This document shows positions 47,001 to 55,880 of a DNA stretch of 64,000 bases, one piece after another. The notes under the pieces are model-generated. The model saw only the letters and a list, made by a program, of their open reading frames with translations, did no database searches and was not told the DNA's origin. The first letter of the stretch is position 1; each line of letters opens with the position of its first letter. The DNA lies in the NCBI GenBank assembly GCA_020137815.1, contig CM035351.1, positions 4,299,078 through 4,363,077 on the forward strand, read 5' to 3'. Origin of the DNA: Hormiphora californensis (lineage: Eukaryota > Ctenophora > Tentaculata > Cydippida > Pleurobrachiidae). The translations under genes were made by a program, and so were the position numbers.

Positions 47001-50000
47001 GAAGTAGACATCCTACACTCGATATTACGGAGCATGGTTGGACGTGGCTGGATATCTGTTCCGTTGTCCTCATTTCTCTCTCATTCCTCGGTGGAACGGT
47101 TGGAAATGCCATTAGCACTTCGGTTTCTTCTACAAGAAACAACCAGGGAACAAGGCAAAACAAGCGCTACTTCAATACTCTCTACCTCTTCATTTCAGCA
47201 ACAGATCTGGTTATCTGTCTGTTTTGTGTGCCCCTTATTGAGTCCTTAATTAGGATTATCATCGAGGGTGATCCGATCCTGTTTACCGTTCCCGCTTTGT
47301 GTAGCAGCTGGTTTGTGTTATGGAACACCGCTCAAATCCTCTCAGTCTACCTAATCACTACTCTGGCTGTTTCACGGCTCGTTATCCTTGCTAAGCCGAG
47401 TGCAAAGGTTAACACTAAAGTGTTCATGGCGGTTACCATCTGTTATCTTGCGGTAACCGTGGCATTCAGAATGGCTGTTGTGGGTGTCTGGCATGAAAAC
47501 AGTTTGGATGGTGTTCCTACAAAGTTTCGATACCGTGAATTATCGGCTTGTATGTTAGACTTTGCCAACGAAACTGCATCCCTGACCTACATGACTGTCA
47601 ATATGATCCAACTCATGTTGCCGATAATCCCCTCTTTTATTGGACTCGTTGTGTCCCTTGTTATCTTGAAAAACAGTCAATATCACACAAGAGACTCGAC
47701 CCGTGAAGCGCACAGCAAAGCAGCAATAACGGTAATACTAAACACAACGTTGTATCTAGTACTGTGTTGTCCCTTCTTTTTCTCTCAAAGTTGGACAATA
47801 AATTGTATTTTGAGGCATCACTCAGAGGAATTTCCCATGGATGAGTGCCTCGAGGAGGTGATTGAGTCAGAAGCACCAGAGTTAGGCCGGTTGGTTATAT
47901 TTCACTCCGATATCCTACTGTACTGTACAGCATACACTATCAACAGTGCCATCAACCCGATAATCTACTACGCAAGGCTGAAATCATTCCGGAAGTTCGT
48001 GGCAGAGGACCCACCCGATAAAGTGAGGAGAATGACAACTAGTGTCCTACAGACTACCTCCCTAATCGTCGCCAGAACGTCCGATGCTTTTCAGCAGACA
48101 TCAAGATCAAACGATCGGACCAGTTCTAATGGTGATGTGGACTTGGGCAAATGAGCGCCACATGTAGACTTTAACCAGTCGTAGAGACAGAACGAACAGT
48201 TCAAGTTATGACGCAATCAGACAGAATGTACGTGGACAAATGAGCCATGACATGTGATCATGATGTGGACAATGATTACCTTTTCCAGCTGTGGAACAGA
48301 CTGGGTCACAAAGATTCCTCGATCAAAAACACTGCCAATGGTCTGTTCGAAGTTCTCCAGGGGTGTAGAATAGCGAATACCGTCCACATCGAGGGTAAGA
48401 TCAATTACAAAGAGGGGATTCTTTAGAGGAGCGTAGGGTGAAATGGCAAGGTTGTCAGTATGAGGCCACTCCATTCCATCCTTGAGATCCATAACATTGA
48501 CACAGGTGTCAGTGATGATCTGGTTAAATTCGTAGAGAGAGTTCTCAACCAGATACCTGGTGAGATAGAATAGTGGAATTGTTAGTACTACAATTTATTA
48601 GTTTGATTTGTATTTACAGTCGAATTATAATACTGTCCATATATCATATTAATTTGTTGTTTCGTCTAAATCTGAACCATGTATGTATTACCTGAGAGAA
48701 TCCTGCATTGCAAATTTCACCAACTCCATAAACTTCCTCAGTTTGGAGATCTCGTAGACCTCCCATCTGTTCTCCTCGATGTTGAACCAGCCCTTACCCA
48801 CATCTCGGAGGGCGCTGGTAACTCGAGTACACTGTGTGGTCAGCCACGTATCCTGTAAAGAGAGAAGGAGGGAGTGTTAGTATTAGAGTTATTACTTCTA
48901 GACTGTGGAACATATCATTATCTGAAGCTGGCTATAAACCATCTAACTAAAATCTTATCACATCAACTAACTATCGTCTACCATACCATACCTTGAGATA
49001 TGACTGCACTTGCATACAAGCTCTGGTTCTGGGTCTGCTCGAACTCCTCCAATCTCATCCATTTAGTGATATTCGTCTGGAACAAATCCTTACTGGACAC
49101 CTTGTTACACTCAGTCCTCACCGCACCAAGCGCAACTATCGCCTCAGGTCGCGTTAGGAAAGAATTGAAGATGAAGCTGTCAAACTGCTTGTGGAAGGGG
49201 TACCTCGGTACATCGATACGAGCTGAGAGAGAGAGATGTATGTTAGTGGTTTGAAACAGAGATATTGGAGTGGTTTCAAACATATTAATGAATAAATTTT
49301 AAATTGTATGGACACATGGTGATATAACGTACCTGCACTTTTGCAGATGGCTGGCACCTCAGGGATATTCACATAGCTGAACGACCCAGGGAGGGTATGA
49401 GCCACCCTATCGAACACGACCCTGTTATGGGCCCTTTGGTAGTCCAAAGAGATCTGTTTCTGGAGTCGCTGAACCAGCCACCCCAGTTTGTTACTCTCCA
49501 GCCCACAGGAACCCAGAGCGTAGTTGGTGATATTCTCTAACATCTGTTTGTCAATGTCAGGAACTGACTCCGTATGCATACAGTCCACATACATGTGATA
49601 CCTGAGAAAGGGGTTCGGTGAGAGAGAGTTGGGAGCGAGAAAGCTTTCGAAAGGTGTGTTTTACAGCTTTAGAAAGGAGATTAAAGATCACCTAACGGAA
49701 ATTGTAAAACAAACGCTCACTGATAATTACCTGATAACAGATTCGGAGTCCACCCGTAGTTTGTGAGCATCAACAACCCTCTTTGTGAAACGGTAGGGGT
49801 TTTCAGCAGCAAATAGAAGTCGGACACGGGGTACCCAGTACTGTCAAGGGGGGGGGTGTTACCGGCTTGAATTGGTAATTAGGAGCCCATTAACTTGGGT
49901 GTTAAAATCTGTTATTTTCAAAACTAAAACAGCTACCACAGCAGAAAACTAACATTACATGGTCCTTACCCTATTTCCATCTCTGCAGTCGCCCGAGTTG

Positions 50001-51538
50001 GGTGGAGTCCAGTCCATGGCATCATCCAGGGGCCTGGGTCCAGTAGGGTGTCTCCAGGAGAGACCCATATTAGCCCTCTGTACCAGGTACCTCTTGGTCT
50101 TGGTCGAGTAGGCCAATACACCCACCTGGAGTGAAAAGTGTCAAACATGCCAAATTTATGCCAAATGGTAGAACTTGATTTGAAGACAGATCAGAACTGG
50201 AATCATGTAGTGGTAGTGGTAAGACTTGTGCAGTATTACTTACATCGACCCACTGGTAGGCAGGCTGGACAGCAGGTGACGGTGTCTTGTCAGTTGTATT
50301 GTTGCTCATCTGACTCTGAGTCTCTCTGGTGACTAGAGTCTTAAGGAGGGCCTTCCCAGGGACCGCCTTAGCAGTCCCATCCTCTTCAAACATTCGACTG
50401 ACCCACTCGTTGGGAGTGTGGCAATCATATTCCTCATTATCGAAAATCTGGGGAAGGTGTGTTAGGGGGTGGTTGGGGGTGGTTAGGAGGGTACCTAGTT
50501 TTGGAGGTTCGGTTGGAATTGGTTTCTGGTGAGAATTGATAGAATCTTCCTGGACTAAACAGAGTGACAGTTCCTCTACCTCTAAGGGAAGATAGATTGG
50601 GAAGAACTGATGGAGAGGTCCAGCGTTTGTTGGTACTTGGTTAACAGGCGCTGTTTTCCGGTTTGTCAACAGAGAATTCCCATCAAACAGTCCCTTGTTC
50701 TTCCTCTGTCCGTTAGGGCACACAACCTTTATGCCGGAGTCCTTGATAGAGGTTGCTGAGGATGCTCGAGATCCGGGCCGACTCTTCGCACTGATAGATT
50801 GGAAAATAGAAATGTTAGGCACAAATTCTATATTCTCGGGAAAAAAGCATGATCATAATATGTATCATAGGGGAAGAGAGTGTATGTACCTTTCCGTTTC
50901 GATATTTTCAGAAAGTTTCTGGCTCAGTGAAACTTGCATATCAGACAGAACATCCTTCAAGGTGGCGTCTGATCTTGATCTATGATGTGTGTGAATGTGA
51001 ATGAGGTTTGTGTTGTGGAGGTGTAAGGTGTGAAGGGCTTAGTAAATACGTAAAGAAAATCAGCAACGAGACCATACGGCAAGGTATATGTACTGCACGA
51101 GAAGGCACTGATTGTCACGTCATCTCTTTGTATCCTGTCGTTCCTAAGTCCGTTCAACAAACTACCAATTTTGAATTGTCATTACTTTTTTACAAGGCGC
51201 AATTGAATTTCCTGGTGTGTTCCTAGGGCGTGTTTGAAAGGCATCTGGACCTTGTCCCTACAACGACATGTGTAAGGTGAGATAGAGATAAACCGTGAAA
51301 TTGACTAACTATTGACAAAATTATTTTATTGGGATAGATCTGGTAATTCATGTGAAAAGTAGCGATTGCATTCGTTTTCCGGGCTGAGTAGGATTGCTCG
51401 GCTCCAGTACATGGGTAGTTGTGAAGGTAACGTGAAGTGACTAGTTGGACAGTTATTTATGGGAGATCTGGTATATGGTAAGAAGTAGAGATTCACATAC
51501 CGTATTGGGCTCTATTTTGGTGCTTGGTCCGTACTCTA
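26949..51538 (-). CDS. DNAH1: Axonemal dynein heavy chain, DNAH1 type (gene-level entry)
   Basis: A large gene of about 30 exons, read on the minus strand from about 51538 to the stop at 26949. DNAH1 is a force-generating heavy chain of inner dynein arms in cilia and flagella. Assignment to DNAH1 rests on the C-terminus, [20 protein letters not shown] ending in ALICALDY, and on the N-terminal blocks [17 protein letters not shown] and VPGKALL, all diagnostic in order and spacing. Four AAA P-loops, the stalk coiled coil and the C-terminal domain are present. Exons 1-2 are not on this strand; they exist only in the inverted copy at 55881-56207, and exon 3 is unreadable here. Single-base frame breaks lie near 49018, 45108, 40215, 39886 and 39850. 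A Copia element interrupts the intron after exon 34418-34591, and a GPCR gene is nested in another intron. Confidence 0.95.
28031..28160. repeat. Minisatellite in a DNAH1 intron (GGTTACCATGGTA core)
   Basis: About four imperfect units with GTTACCATGGTAGCACT and GCGGGAAACTCT. The GTTACCATGGT core also appears in the 541-672 array. Confidence 0.7.
29148..29152. repeat. Copia target-site duplication, left copy
   Basis: TACCC directly before the left LTR; matched at 34415-34419. It derives from the DNAH1 splice donor (minus strand GGGTA). Confidence 0.9.
29153..29467 (+). repeat. Copia 5' LTR
   Basis: TGTCATGAGC ... CATATTGACA, 315 bp, nearly identical to 34100-34414. Confidence 0.95.
29468..29483 (+). 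promoter_or_regulatory. Copia primer-binding site
   Basis: GTGGTAGCAGTGAAGC directly after the LTR resembles the TGGTA.CAG initiator-Met tRNA primer site used by many Copia elements. Confidence 0.7.
29494..33810 (+). CDS. Copia gag-pol polyprotein
   Basis: 1438 residues with no interruption. Gag carries a zinc knuckle [14 protein letters not shown] (about 195-210) and then an Arg/Gly-rich basic stretch. The protease has LLDTGAAKS (about 265). Integrase shows the H..H..C..C finger (about 395-455) and the catalytic core with SDNGGEF. An acidic, Pro/Glu/Asp/Thr-rich linker (about 745-960) precedes reverse transcriptase (VTSAYLQ; catalytic VDD in VIHVDDILI about 1141) and RNase H (YTDASLGN about 1293; ELYAVSEGL). 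The order PR-IN-RT-RH is diagnostic of Copia. The frame is intact, so the element may be or recently have been autonomous. Confidence 0.97.
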   Translation: MPSDIHAPVFDNQTNFETYRREVDIWLLGTGCPKEKQAARLALQMRGRAKEVALGVPTEQLKSENGVKILLDAIEKVFGRDKTVSLFSAIEAFENFIRPANQNMSDFISEFSTRLGELRQQAGVDDHHKLYGSQVLAYRLLEQSNISDEQKRLLRATCVEISLECMITQMKRAYGETLPSAAETDQTSETLTLVVCYNCKKTGHIASECYNRRGAVRGKRGGGRGQRGSGGRRGQSGDATGVYKMSVETDYVLSLSEQVGLRALLDTGAAKSVCGSDWLKNFERESCIRVRRESCEQRRFTFGDLSGVNSTMIAYIPTDIFGVKFTEFAVYVLDINIPLLLSRHLLSQMGAVIDFERDQLRVSGKTTTLHLTDTGHVTIDLNKKLSPTTLLTNSCSGISPPAIAKKLHKYFAHGSVSKIQDIVKSSDHPRKSEICQELIRVTQECENCLEHSASKPRRKVALPLSKTFNECLAMDLKMLKFKSGESCWVLHIIDTLTRYSVMVPVKSKTGTEITQKFFTSWISIFGRPQRILSDNGGEFINDTLLEMASRLGIELKSTPAESPWCNGICERHNSILGKMVEKTKDDTKCSITVACAWASNAKNQLTNQMGFSPHQLVFGSNPTFPSVLNDDCLPAHGDQKSEDQVISDNIKAMKTAREKFIQLENASRLKRALASSGPTQDQTTYVQGDKVYYKREQHKTWLGPATVVGMTENQVLIKHGGQLLRAHPCKVRLVQQRQEPPEDQQRKEEYKRNEESSSKRHVPEMQTAPEVTTDEDVPEPIEKSKLQPPKASRVRRPKKTVREPTRKYNLRHNRRQTPPPEHPADELLIPSETDPEEDTPQDGHSESNIEEVPREPTYAEIAVPTEDQQEEATTSGPVVVRVPESEPSPDTEDTPGQRDTEPDPTEDSARPNEEKTDSNEDTSKPKEDVAEPAEDAAKTPDQDTEDSDPDSDAEEIILLAASKLGKEEVQTARNREIDKLREFNVFEEVPDTGQQPVTTRWVMTRKDDGTVKARLVARGFEEKLEDPTNSPTVTKHAVRILLSLATTSNWTLKSVDVTSAYLQSDKMTRDVFIKPPAYLKRKDVLWKLNKPLYGLGDAGRRWYMSLTATLKNTLQMSRIDKNVFFTTGDDGKLQGLLVIHVDDILITGDHNFYKKVKPALDNYKIGRVETTEFNYLGWQLKQQGIDICVSQEQYCKFVREDILDKMKAVKPVPQNQEEVDENLQSYMRTVIGKLNWLATQSMPQISFSLLDITTKSPWTGKEFKELKKIVTNLSPSTITFSPFNPTSAEIIVYTDASLGNLADRKSGAGVVVFWGDSSDFNLIAYSCGKVKRVVKSVFAAELYAVSEGLGYGVMIKALLQELSFDPPIRLFTDSAQVVSLANSVSAVPTDKGSILELREVQEKVEKGEASINWVESKSNPADVLTKRGVSPRVIERMI
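34083..34099 (+). promoter_or_regulatory. Copia polypurine tract
   Basis: AAAGAAATAGAGGGGAG immediately before the 3' LTR, the plus-strand primer of reverse transcription. Confidence 0.85.
34100..34414 (+). repeat. Copia 3' LTR
   Basis: 315 bp, TG...CA, with an ATCATC/AAAACC difference from the 5' LTR near its end. Confidence 0.95.
34415..34419. repeat. Copia target-site duplication, right copy (overlaps DNAH1 exon end)
   Basis: TACCC; on the minus strand its first two bases end the DNAH1 exon and the last three begin the intron. Confidence 0.9.
34418..34591 (-). CDS. DNAH1: DNAH1 exon truncated at its donor by the Copia insertion
   Basis: 58 codons, [11 protein letters not shown] through FLASCTGR, phase 0 at both ends. 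The original donor would have been AGG/GTAAGTG. After insertion the minus strand reads AGG/GTA from the duplication and TGTC from the LTR end, that is GTATGTC, still a good donor consensus. The next exon begins DAEFKGLL, keeping frame. Confidence 0.9.
34691..38134 (-). CDS. DNAH1: DNAH1 large exon: AAA4 end, stalk, AAA5, AAA6
   Basis: An unbroken 1148-codon exon, the longest in the gene. It contains the AAA4 C-terminal part, a long two-helix coiled-coil stalk with the microtubule-binding tip between the helices ([16 protein letters not shown] rising strand; [16 protein letters not shown] returning strand), AAA5 with [15 protein letters not shown], and AAA6 with [12 protein letters not shown] and [15 protein letters not shown] single exon this large in an otherwise finely split gene suggests a retained intron-loss event. 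Confidence 0.95.
38258..43616 (-). CDS. DNAH1: DNAH1 motor exons: AAA1 to AAA4
   Basis: Exons (5' to 3'): 43398-43616, 42793-43281, 42591-42704, 42324-42473, 41977-42170, 41659-41839, 41249-41569, 40945-41139, 40731-40850, 40380-40535, 40133-40236, 39763-40037, 39149-39568, 38654-38961, 38258-38527. P-loops: AAA1 [13 protein letters not shown] (hydrolytic site), AAA2 [15 protein letters not shown]3 [11 protein letters not shown]4 GMGGSGRQS. Walker B of AAA1 is ACFDEFNRI. One base appears to be missing in exon 40133-40236 (about 40215), and two compensating-type indels surround the AAA3 P-loop (about 39886 and 39850). Confidence 0.9.
43725..46677 (-). CDS. DNAH1: DNAH1 tail/linker exons
   Basis: Exons 46484-46677, 46114-46339, 45832-45966, 44707-45702, 44466-44582, 44019-44331 and 43725-43904. 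The linker shows the conserved [23 protein letters not shown] (45030-45100), [11 protein letters not shown] and [13 protein letters not shown] blocks. The frame breaks by one base between VSQEIR and QLEEFKPK at about 45108; both sides are otherwise open. Confidence 0.9.
44375..44447. repeat. 23-bp tandem repeat in a DNAH1 intron
   Basis: GCTTGGAGCCCTGCTAGATC repeated three times. Confidence 0.85.
46994..48154 (+). CDS. Intronless class A (rhodopsin-like) GPCR nested in a DNAH1 intron
   Basis: 386 residues with seven hydrophobic segments. TM1 includes [11 protein letters not shown]2 [15 protein letters not shown] (with the sodium-site Asp), TM3 ends AVSRLVIL where DRY is usual, and TM7 has [19 protein letters not shown] (NPxxY). 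Ligand unknown; peptide receptors are one possibility. It lies antisense to DNAH1 inside the intron between exons 46484-46677 and 48280-48556. TTCTTCCTTTCCCCCTCAG, a very strong acceptor, lies 36 bases before the ATG, with a short upstream ORF (AAATGCAATTAG) between, suggesting a 5'-UTR intron or trans-splicing. Intronless GPCRs often arise by retroposition. Confidence 0.92.
   Translation: MAGSRHPTLDITEHGWTWLDICSVVLISLSFLGGTVGNAISTSVSSTRNNQGTRQNKRYFNTLYLFISATDLVICLFCVPLIESLIRIIIEGDPILFTVPALCSSWFVLWNTAQILSVYLITTLAVSRLVILAKPSAKVNTKVFMAVTICYLAVTVAFRMAVVGVWHENSLDGVPTKFRYRELSACMLDFANETASLTYMTVNMIQLMLPIIPSFIGLVVSLVILKNSQYHTRDSTREAHSKAAITVILNTTLYLVLCCPFFFSQSWTINCILRHHSEEFPMDECLEEVIESEAPELGRLVIFHSDILLYCTAYTINSAINPIIYYARLKSFRKFVAEDPPDKVRRMTTSVLQTTSLIVARTSDAFQQTSRSNDRTSSNGDVDLGK
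48280..51538 (-). CDS. DNAH1: DNAH1 N-terminal exons (minus arm), 5' end missing
   Basis: Exons 50890-50979, 50580-50790, 50244-50447, 49970-50125, 49731-49840, 49333-49601, about 48991-49222, 48692-48852 and 48280-48556 chain in phase apart from one extra base near 49018. Exon 3 (about 51230-51290) is only just recognisable because of many indels, and the sequence stops matching at 51538, inside exon 2. Blocks: [68 protein letters not shown]. Confidence 0.88.
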
Positions 51539-53149
51539 CTAGAGAGAAAAATAACGGCTTCTGGCCGCGCAAGTAAGGACACGTGGCCTGGGGGTCGAGG
51601 CGAGGTACACAACCCTGGTTGTCCTAAAATTAATGTGGGGGGTGTATGGGTATATATTGCTGAAATTATAGGTGGTCATATATGCTCTAGCTATCGTGCC
51701 CCTATAATGCTCGTGCACACCTGCATGTGAGTGCACAATGTATTGCATATGACCGAAATTAATATCTTGATAATCTGGTTGGGGGTTGGGTCGAGGTGCC
51801 ATATGGTGGTACCCCTTGCCATCCGCCCCTGGGTCAAAATTATTCGGATCGCTGAGCCCACATATTTCGACTATGTAAGAGGCACACTCTTGCTGGTTAT
51901 TAGGTTTGGTGGTGAGATAGGGTGAAGGTGTGATTACCCTGTGCTCCCCTCTGGTGGTACAGCGGGAAACGGCAAAAGACAATAATAAAAGAAGGGTGGG
52001 GGGGTTAGTAAGAAGAGGTCTCACCTTGAGTATGGATGGAGATGGAGCTAGAGGGGAAATAGGGTTGGTTAGGGGGTTGTTCGAGGGGAGCGCCACAGTT
52101 TTGTTGTCTTATATTGTTTCTGTTTATTGGTCAAAGTTAAAATGTTTTAAAAATGTTAAAAATTTTGTTAAAATGGTTTAGATGGTTAAAAAGATCTTTA
52201 TGTTTATTTTGTTTTTTTTTTTTTTTTTTTGTTTTTTTTAATTTGTTATTTGTTCCCCGCGGCCACCGGGAGGGTGGCAGGGGGAAAACTCCATAGCCTG
52301 TTGAGCTCGGATGGCGCCTCAGGGCGCCTATACGAACCAGAAGCTAACTATCCATGGCCGCCTGAGTACCATGCCCCTTCAGATCGAGACCGGCAACAAA
52401 CTCCAAAACGGGTGGCAATCCACGAAGGCAGTGGTGCAGCACTTGCCTTCCCCTCCGGGAGTAGTTTGCAACAATCTCTATGCCTACCCTCTAGACCTGC
52501 AATGATACGGTATGGGTCCATTCGCCACCCGCAAGTTATGTTGTTGATGGTAATGCTGCATGAGGTTGCGAAGGTCCACTGCCGCCTCTCTCCCCAAGCG
52601 GTGGTAATCCCTGGCTAATCCCTACAAACTGCCAGTCCGGGAGGCTAGAGAGAGCCTGCCTGGCAGCTGCAGGGATTTGTTCTCCTGTACAAGTGACTAA
52701 AGGAGGCCCAATCCCTCCTTACCTCGGAGATGATAAGGAGGGTGGGGGACTCTGAGAAATGCCGGTTGACCATCTCGACCCTCAGCATTGGATGGTCATC
52801 TCCCCTCATCCCCCGTGAATCTCACATGAGAGTTTGGGGTGCGGGGGGGGGGGGAGAGGACCATCCGGCCTGCGTGGCCCGCCCGGGCCGAGTTCCCTGG
52901 GCTAGGCTTGGGGCATTTGTTCTCAGGGGGGCCCTCTGCCCTGCTCACCTCTGTTGTTGGGGAGAAGGCGGCTGGGGCTACTCTCTCCCTTGCCCTGTGT
53001 TTGGCCGCCTGCCTGCTGTCCCCGCTGTGATTTGGGGTGCGGCGGGCTGGGGCCCGGATTGGTAGTTTGGGGGTTGGCTACCCTGCCAACATCCCTTTGG
53101 TAGGGTTGTTGGCGGGTGGTGCCCCTTTGCTGGTTGGCGCCTCCCTCTC
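51539..53149. other. Unassigned segment between DNAH1 break and satellite
   Basis: No supported gene. 52200-52240 is a poly-T rich run; 52245-53150 is G/C-rich and unlike its neighbours, containing several short direct words and a poly-G run at 52842-52852. A 185-codon open frame on the minus strand (51539-52096) shows no domain. The G/C-rich part may be a transposon fragment that I cannot name. Confidence 0.35.
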
Positions 53150-54790
53150 AGGTGGGTCAAAGTGGGAAAGTTTCTTAGAGATAAGGTGAGTCAAAGTCTG
53201 AAAGTTTCTTAGAGATCAGGTGGGTCAAAGTGGGAAAGTTTCTTAGAGATAAGGTGAGTCAAAGTCTGAAAGTTTCTTAGAGATTAGGGGGGTTAAAATG
53301 GCAAAGTTTCTTAAAGATAAGGTGGTCAAAGTGGGAAATTTCTTAGAGATCAGGTGGGTCAAAGTGAGACAGTTTCTTAGAGATAAGGTGAGTCAAAGTC
53401 TGAAAGTTTCTTAGAGATCAGGTGGGTCAAAGTGGGAAAGTTTCTTAGAGATAAGGTGAGTCAAAGTCTGAAAGTTTCTTAGAGATCAGGTGGGTCAAAG
53501 TGGGAAAGTTTCTTAGAGATAAGGTGAGTCAAAGTCTGAAAGTTTCTTAAGAGACTTCAGTGGGTCAAAGGGGAAAGTTCTTAGAGGATAAGGTGAGTCA
53601 AGTCTGAAAGTTTCTTAGAGATCAGGGGGTCAAAGTGGGCCAGTTTCTTAGAGATTAGGGGGTCCAAGTGGAAAGTTTCTTAGAGATCAGGTGGGTCAAA
53701 GTGAGGGACAGTTTTTAGAGATAAGGGGAGTCAAAGTCTGAAAGTTTCTTAGAGATCAGGTGGGTTGCAAAGTGGGAACAGTTTCTTCGAGATAAGTGGG
53801 TGATTCAAAGTCTGCAAGTTTCTGAGAGATCAGGTGGTTCAACGTGGGAAAGTTTCTAGCGATACGGTGGGGTCAAAGTGTGAAAGTTTCTTAGAGATTA
53901 GGTTGGGGTTAAAAATGGCAAAGTTTTTTAGAGATTAGGTGGGTCAAGTGGGGAAAGTTTTTAGAGATCAGGTGGGTCAAAGGGGTAGTGTCCTCGAGAT
54001 AAGGTGTGAGTCAAAGTCTGAAAGTTTCTTAGACTCAGGGGGTCAAGTTGGGATAGTTTCTAGAGAAGGTGAGTCAAAAGGTCTGAAAAGTTCTTAGCGA
54101 CCGGTGGGGTCAAAGTGGGAACGTTTCTAGAGCTAAGGTGAGTCAAAGTTGAAAGCTTCTTAGAAATGAAAGTGGTGGGTCAAAGTGGGAAAGTTCTTAG
54201 AGATTAGTGGGTCAAAGTGGAAAGTTCTTAGAGATCAGGTGGGTCAAAGTGGGAAAGTTTCTTAGAGATAAGGTGAGTCTAAGTCTGAAAGTTCTGGATC
54301 AGGTGGTCAAAGTGGGAAGTTTCTTAGAGATAAGGTGAGTCTAAGTCTGAAAGTTTCTTATGATTAGGCGGTTAAATCCAAAGTTCTTGAGATTAGGAGT
54401 TAAAGTGGGGAAGTTTTTAAGATTAGGAGTTAAAGTGGACAGAATTCTTAGAGATTAGGTGGGTCAAAGTGCGAGCAGTTTGGGTATGAAGTTTATTCAG
54501 GTGGGTCAAAGTAGAGAAACAGTTTCTTAGAGATATAGGTGGGTCAAAGTGAGGATTTTTTGAGAGTTAGGTGGTCAAAGTGGAAAGTTTCTTAGAGATT
54601 AGGTGGTCAAGTCTGAAAGTTTCTTAGAGATCAGGTGGGTCAAAGTGGGAAAGTTTCTTAGAGATTAGGTGGTCAAAGTGGGAAAGTTTCTTTAGAGATC
54701 AGGTGGGTCAAAGTGAGAAGTTTCTTGAGATAAGGTGAGTCAAGTCTGAAAGTTTCTTAGAGATAGAGGTGGGTCAAAGTGGGAAGTTTC
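53150..54790 (+). repeat. 34-bp satellite array, plus orientation
   Basis: The monomer is GGTGGGTCAAAGTGGGAAAG followed by TTTCTTAGAGATAA. A second variant, GGTGAGTCAAAGTCTGAAAG, alternates with it, giving a 68-bp dimer. Copies to about 53560 are clean; from there to 54790 they carry frequent single-base gains and losses. Confidence 0.95.
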
Positions 54791-54959
54791 ATTAGTATTC
54801 TGCATGCTCTATAGCCATACAAAAACACTGTTTTAGTAGCGGCTAGTGATGTAGGAAAAGAGAGTTTAGATCTTTTGTATAGAACTTTCCACATTTGATC
54901 CGCTATCCTGATCATGTGCTACAGAAAGTTTCAGAATTTAGTACTGCCACGCTGATCGT

Positions 54960-55632
54960 CTGAATGTAGGAAAAAACTTTCCCACTTTGACCCACCTGAA
55001 TCTCTAAGAAACTTTCGACTTTGGACTGCCCCTATCTCTAGGAAACTTCGCACTTGACCCACCTTGATCTCTAGAGAAATCTTTCTGTACTTGACCAACC
55101 TAATTGCTTAAGAGACTTTGCCGCTACTTTGAGCGTTCACTCAATCGGCCCCTTGAAAAAATGCTCCATTAGAAAAAAATACTGCTGCCACTTTTGACGC
55201 GGCGACCTTTAGTCTTCTGAGAAACTTCCCTTCTTTTGTATCCTGGAATTTACGGCACGCTAATCTCTTAGGACTGAAAGACTTGTCGGGCCCCTTTGAC
55301 GGTCCACCTAGAATCTCTATGCTAGATAATTTGTCCACTATAACTCCTTAATTCTTTAAGATAACTTCCACTTTAATCCTTCCTATTATCTCTAAGAGAA
55401 ACTTTGCATTTGTAACCGCGCCTAATCTATAAGAAACTTTAGACTTAGACTCACCTTATCTCTAGAGAACTTTCCCACTTTGACCCACCTGATCTCTAAG
55501 AACTTTCAGACTTAGACTCACCTTATCTCTAAGAAACTTCTCACTTTGACCCCTGCATAGCCTAATCTTAAGAAACTTTCCACTTTGACCCACCTAATCT
55601 CTAAGAAACTTTCCCACTTTGACCCACCACTT
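54960..55632 (-). repeat. 34-bp satellite array, minus orientation
   Basis: Same monomer on the opposite strand (TTTCCCACTTTGACCCACC). Many indels. It ends about 250 bases before DNAH1 exon 1 of the plus-strand copy. About 170 bases of non-satellite sequence (54790-54960) separate it from the plus array. Confidence 0.93.
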
Positions 55633-55880
55633 TCATTTCGTTGTTACCAGAAAAGTTCAGAAAGATAAACTCGTGATTCGCCCCGTGTCCCAGTCAGCTG
55701 CGAGCTGAGTTGGAGGGCGCGATACAAATATTTCAGAGAGAGGCGCGCGCGTCGAGAAGGTATCCATGGAGATGAGCTGTGTTGATCAGTTCTCTCCTTG
55801 CTACCTTGCGATTCGTTGCTTCTGTCTTTTTGCTCCCTGCTAACATTTTCCTTTCTCGTAGCCTGTTCTAGCATGGAGTG

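Noticed and set aside
51539-52096. 185-codon minus-strand open frame
   Set aside because: No domain, no splice context, and it begins exactly at the DNAH1 break; probably chance.
53150-55632. CRISPR-like regular repeats
   Set aside because: Repeats are contiguous 34-bp monomers without unique spacers, in an animal genome; this is a satellite.
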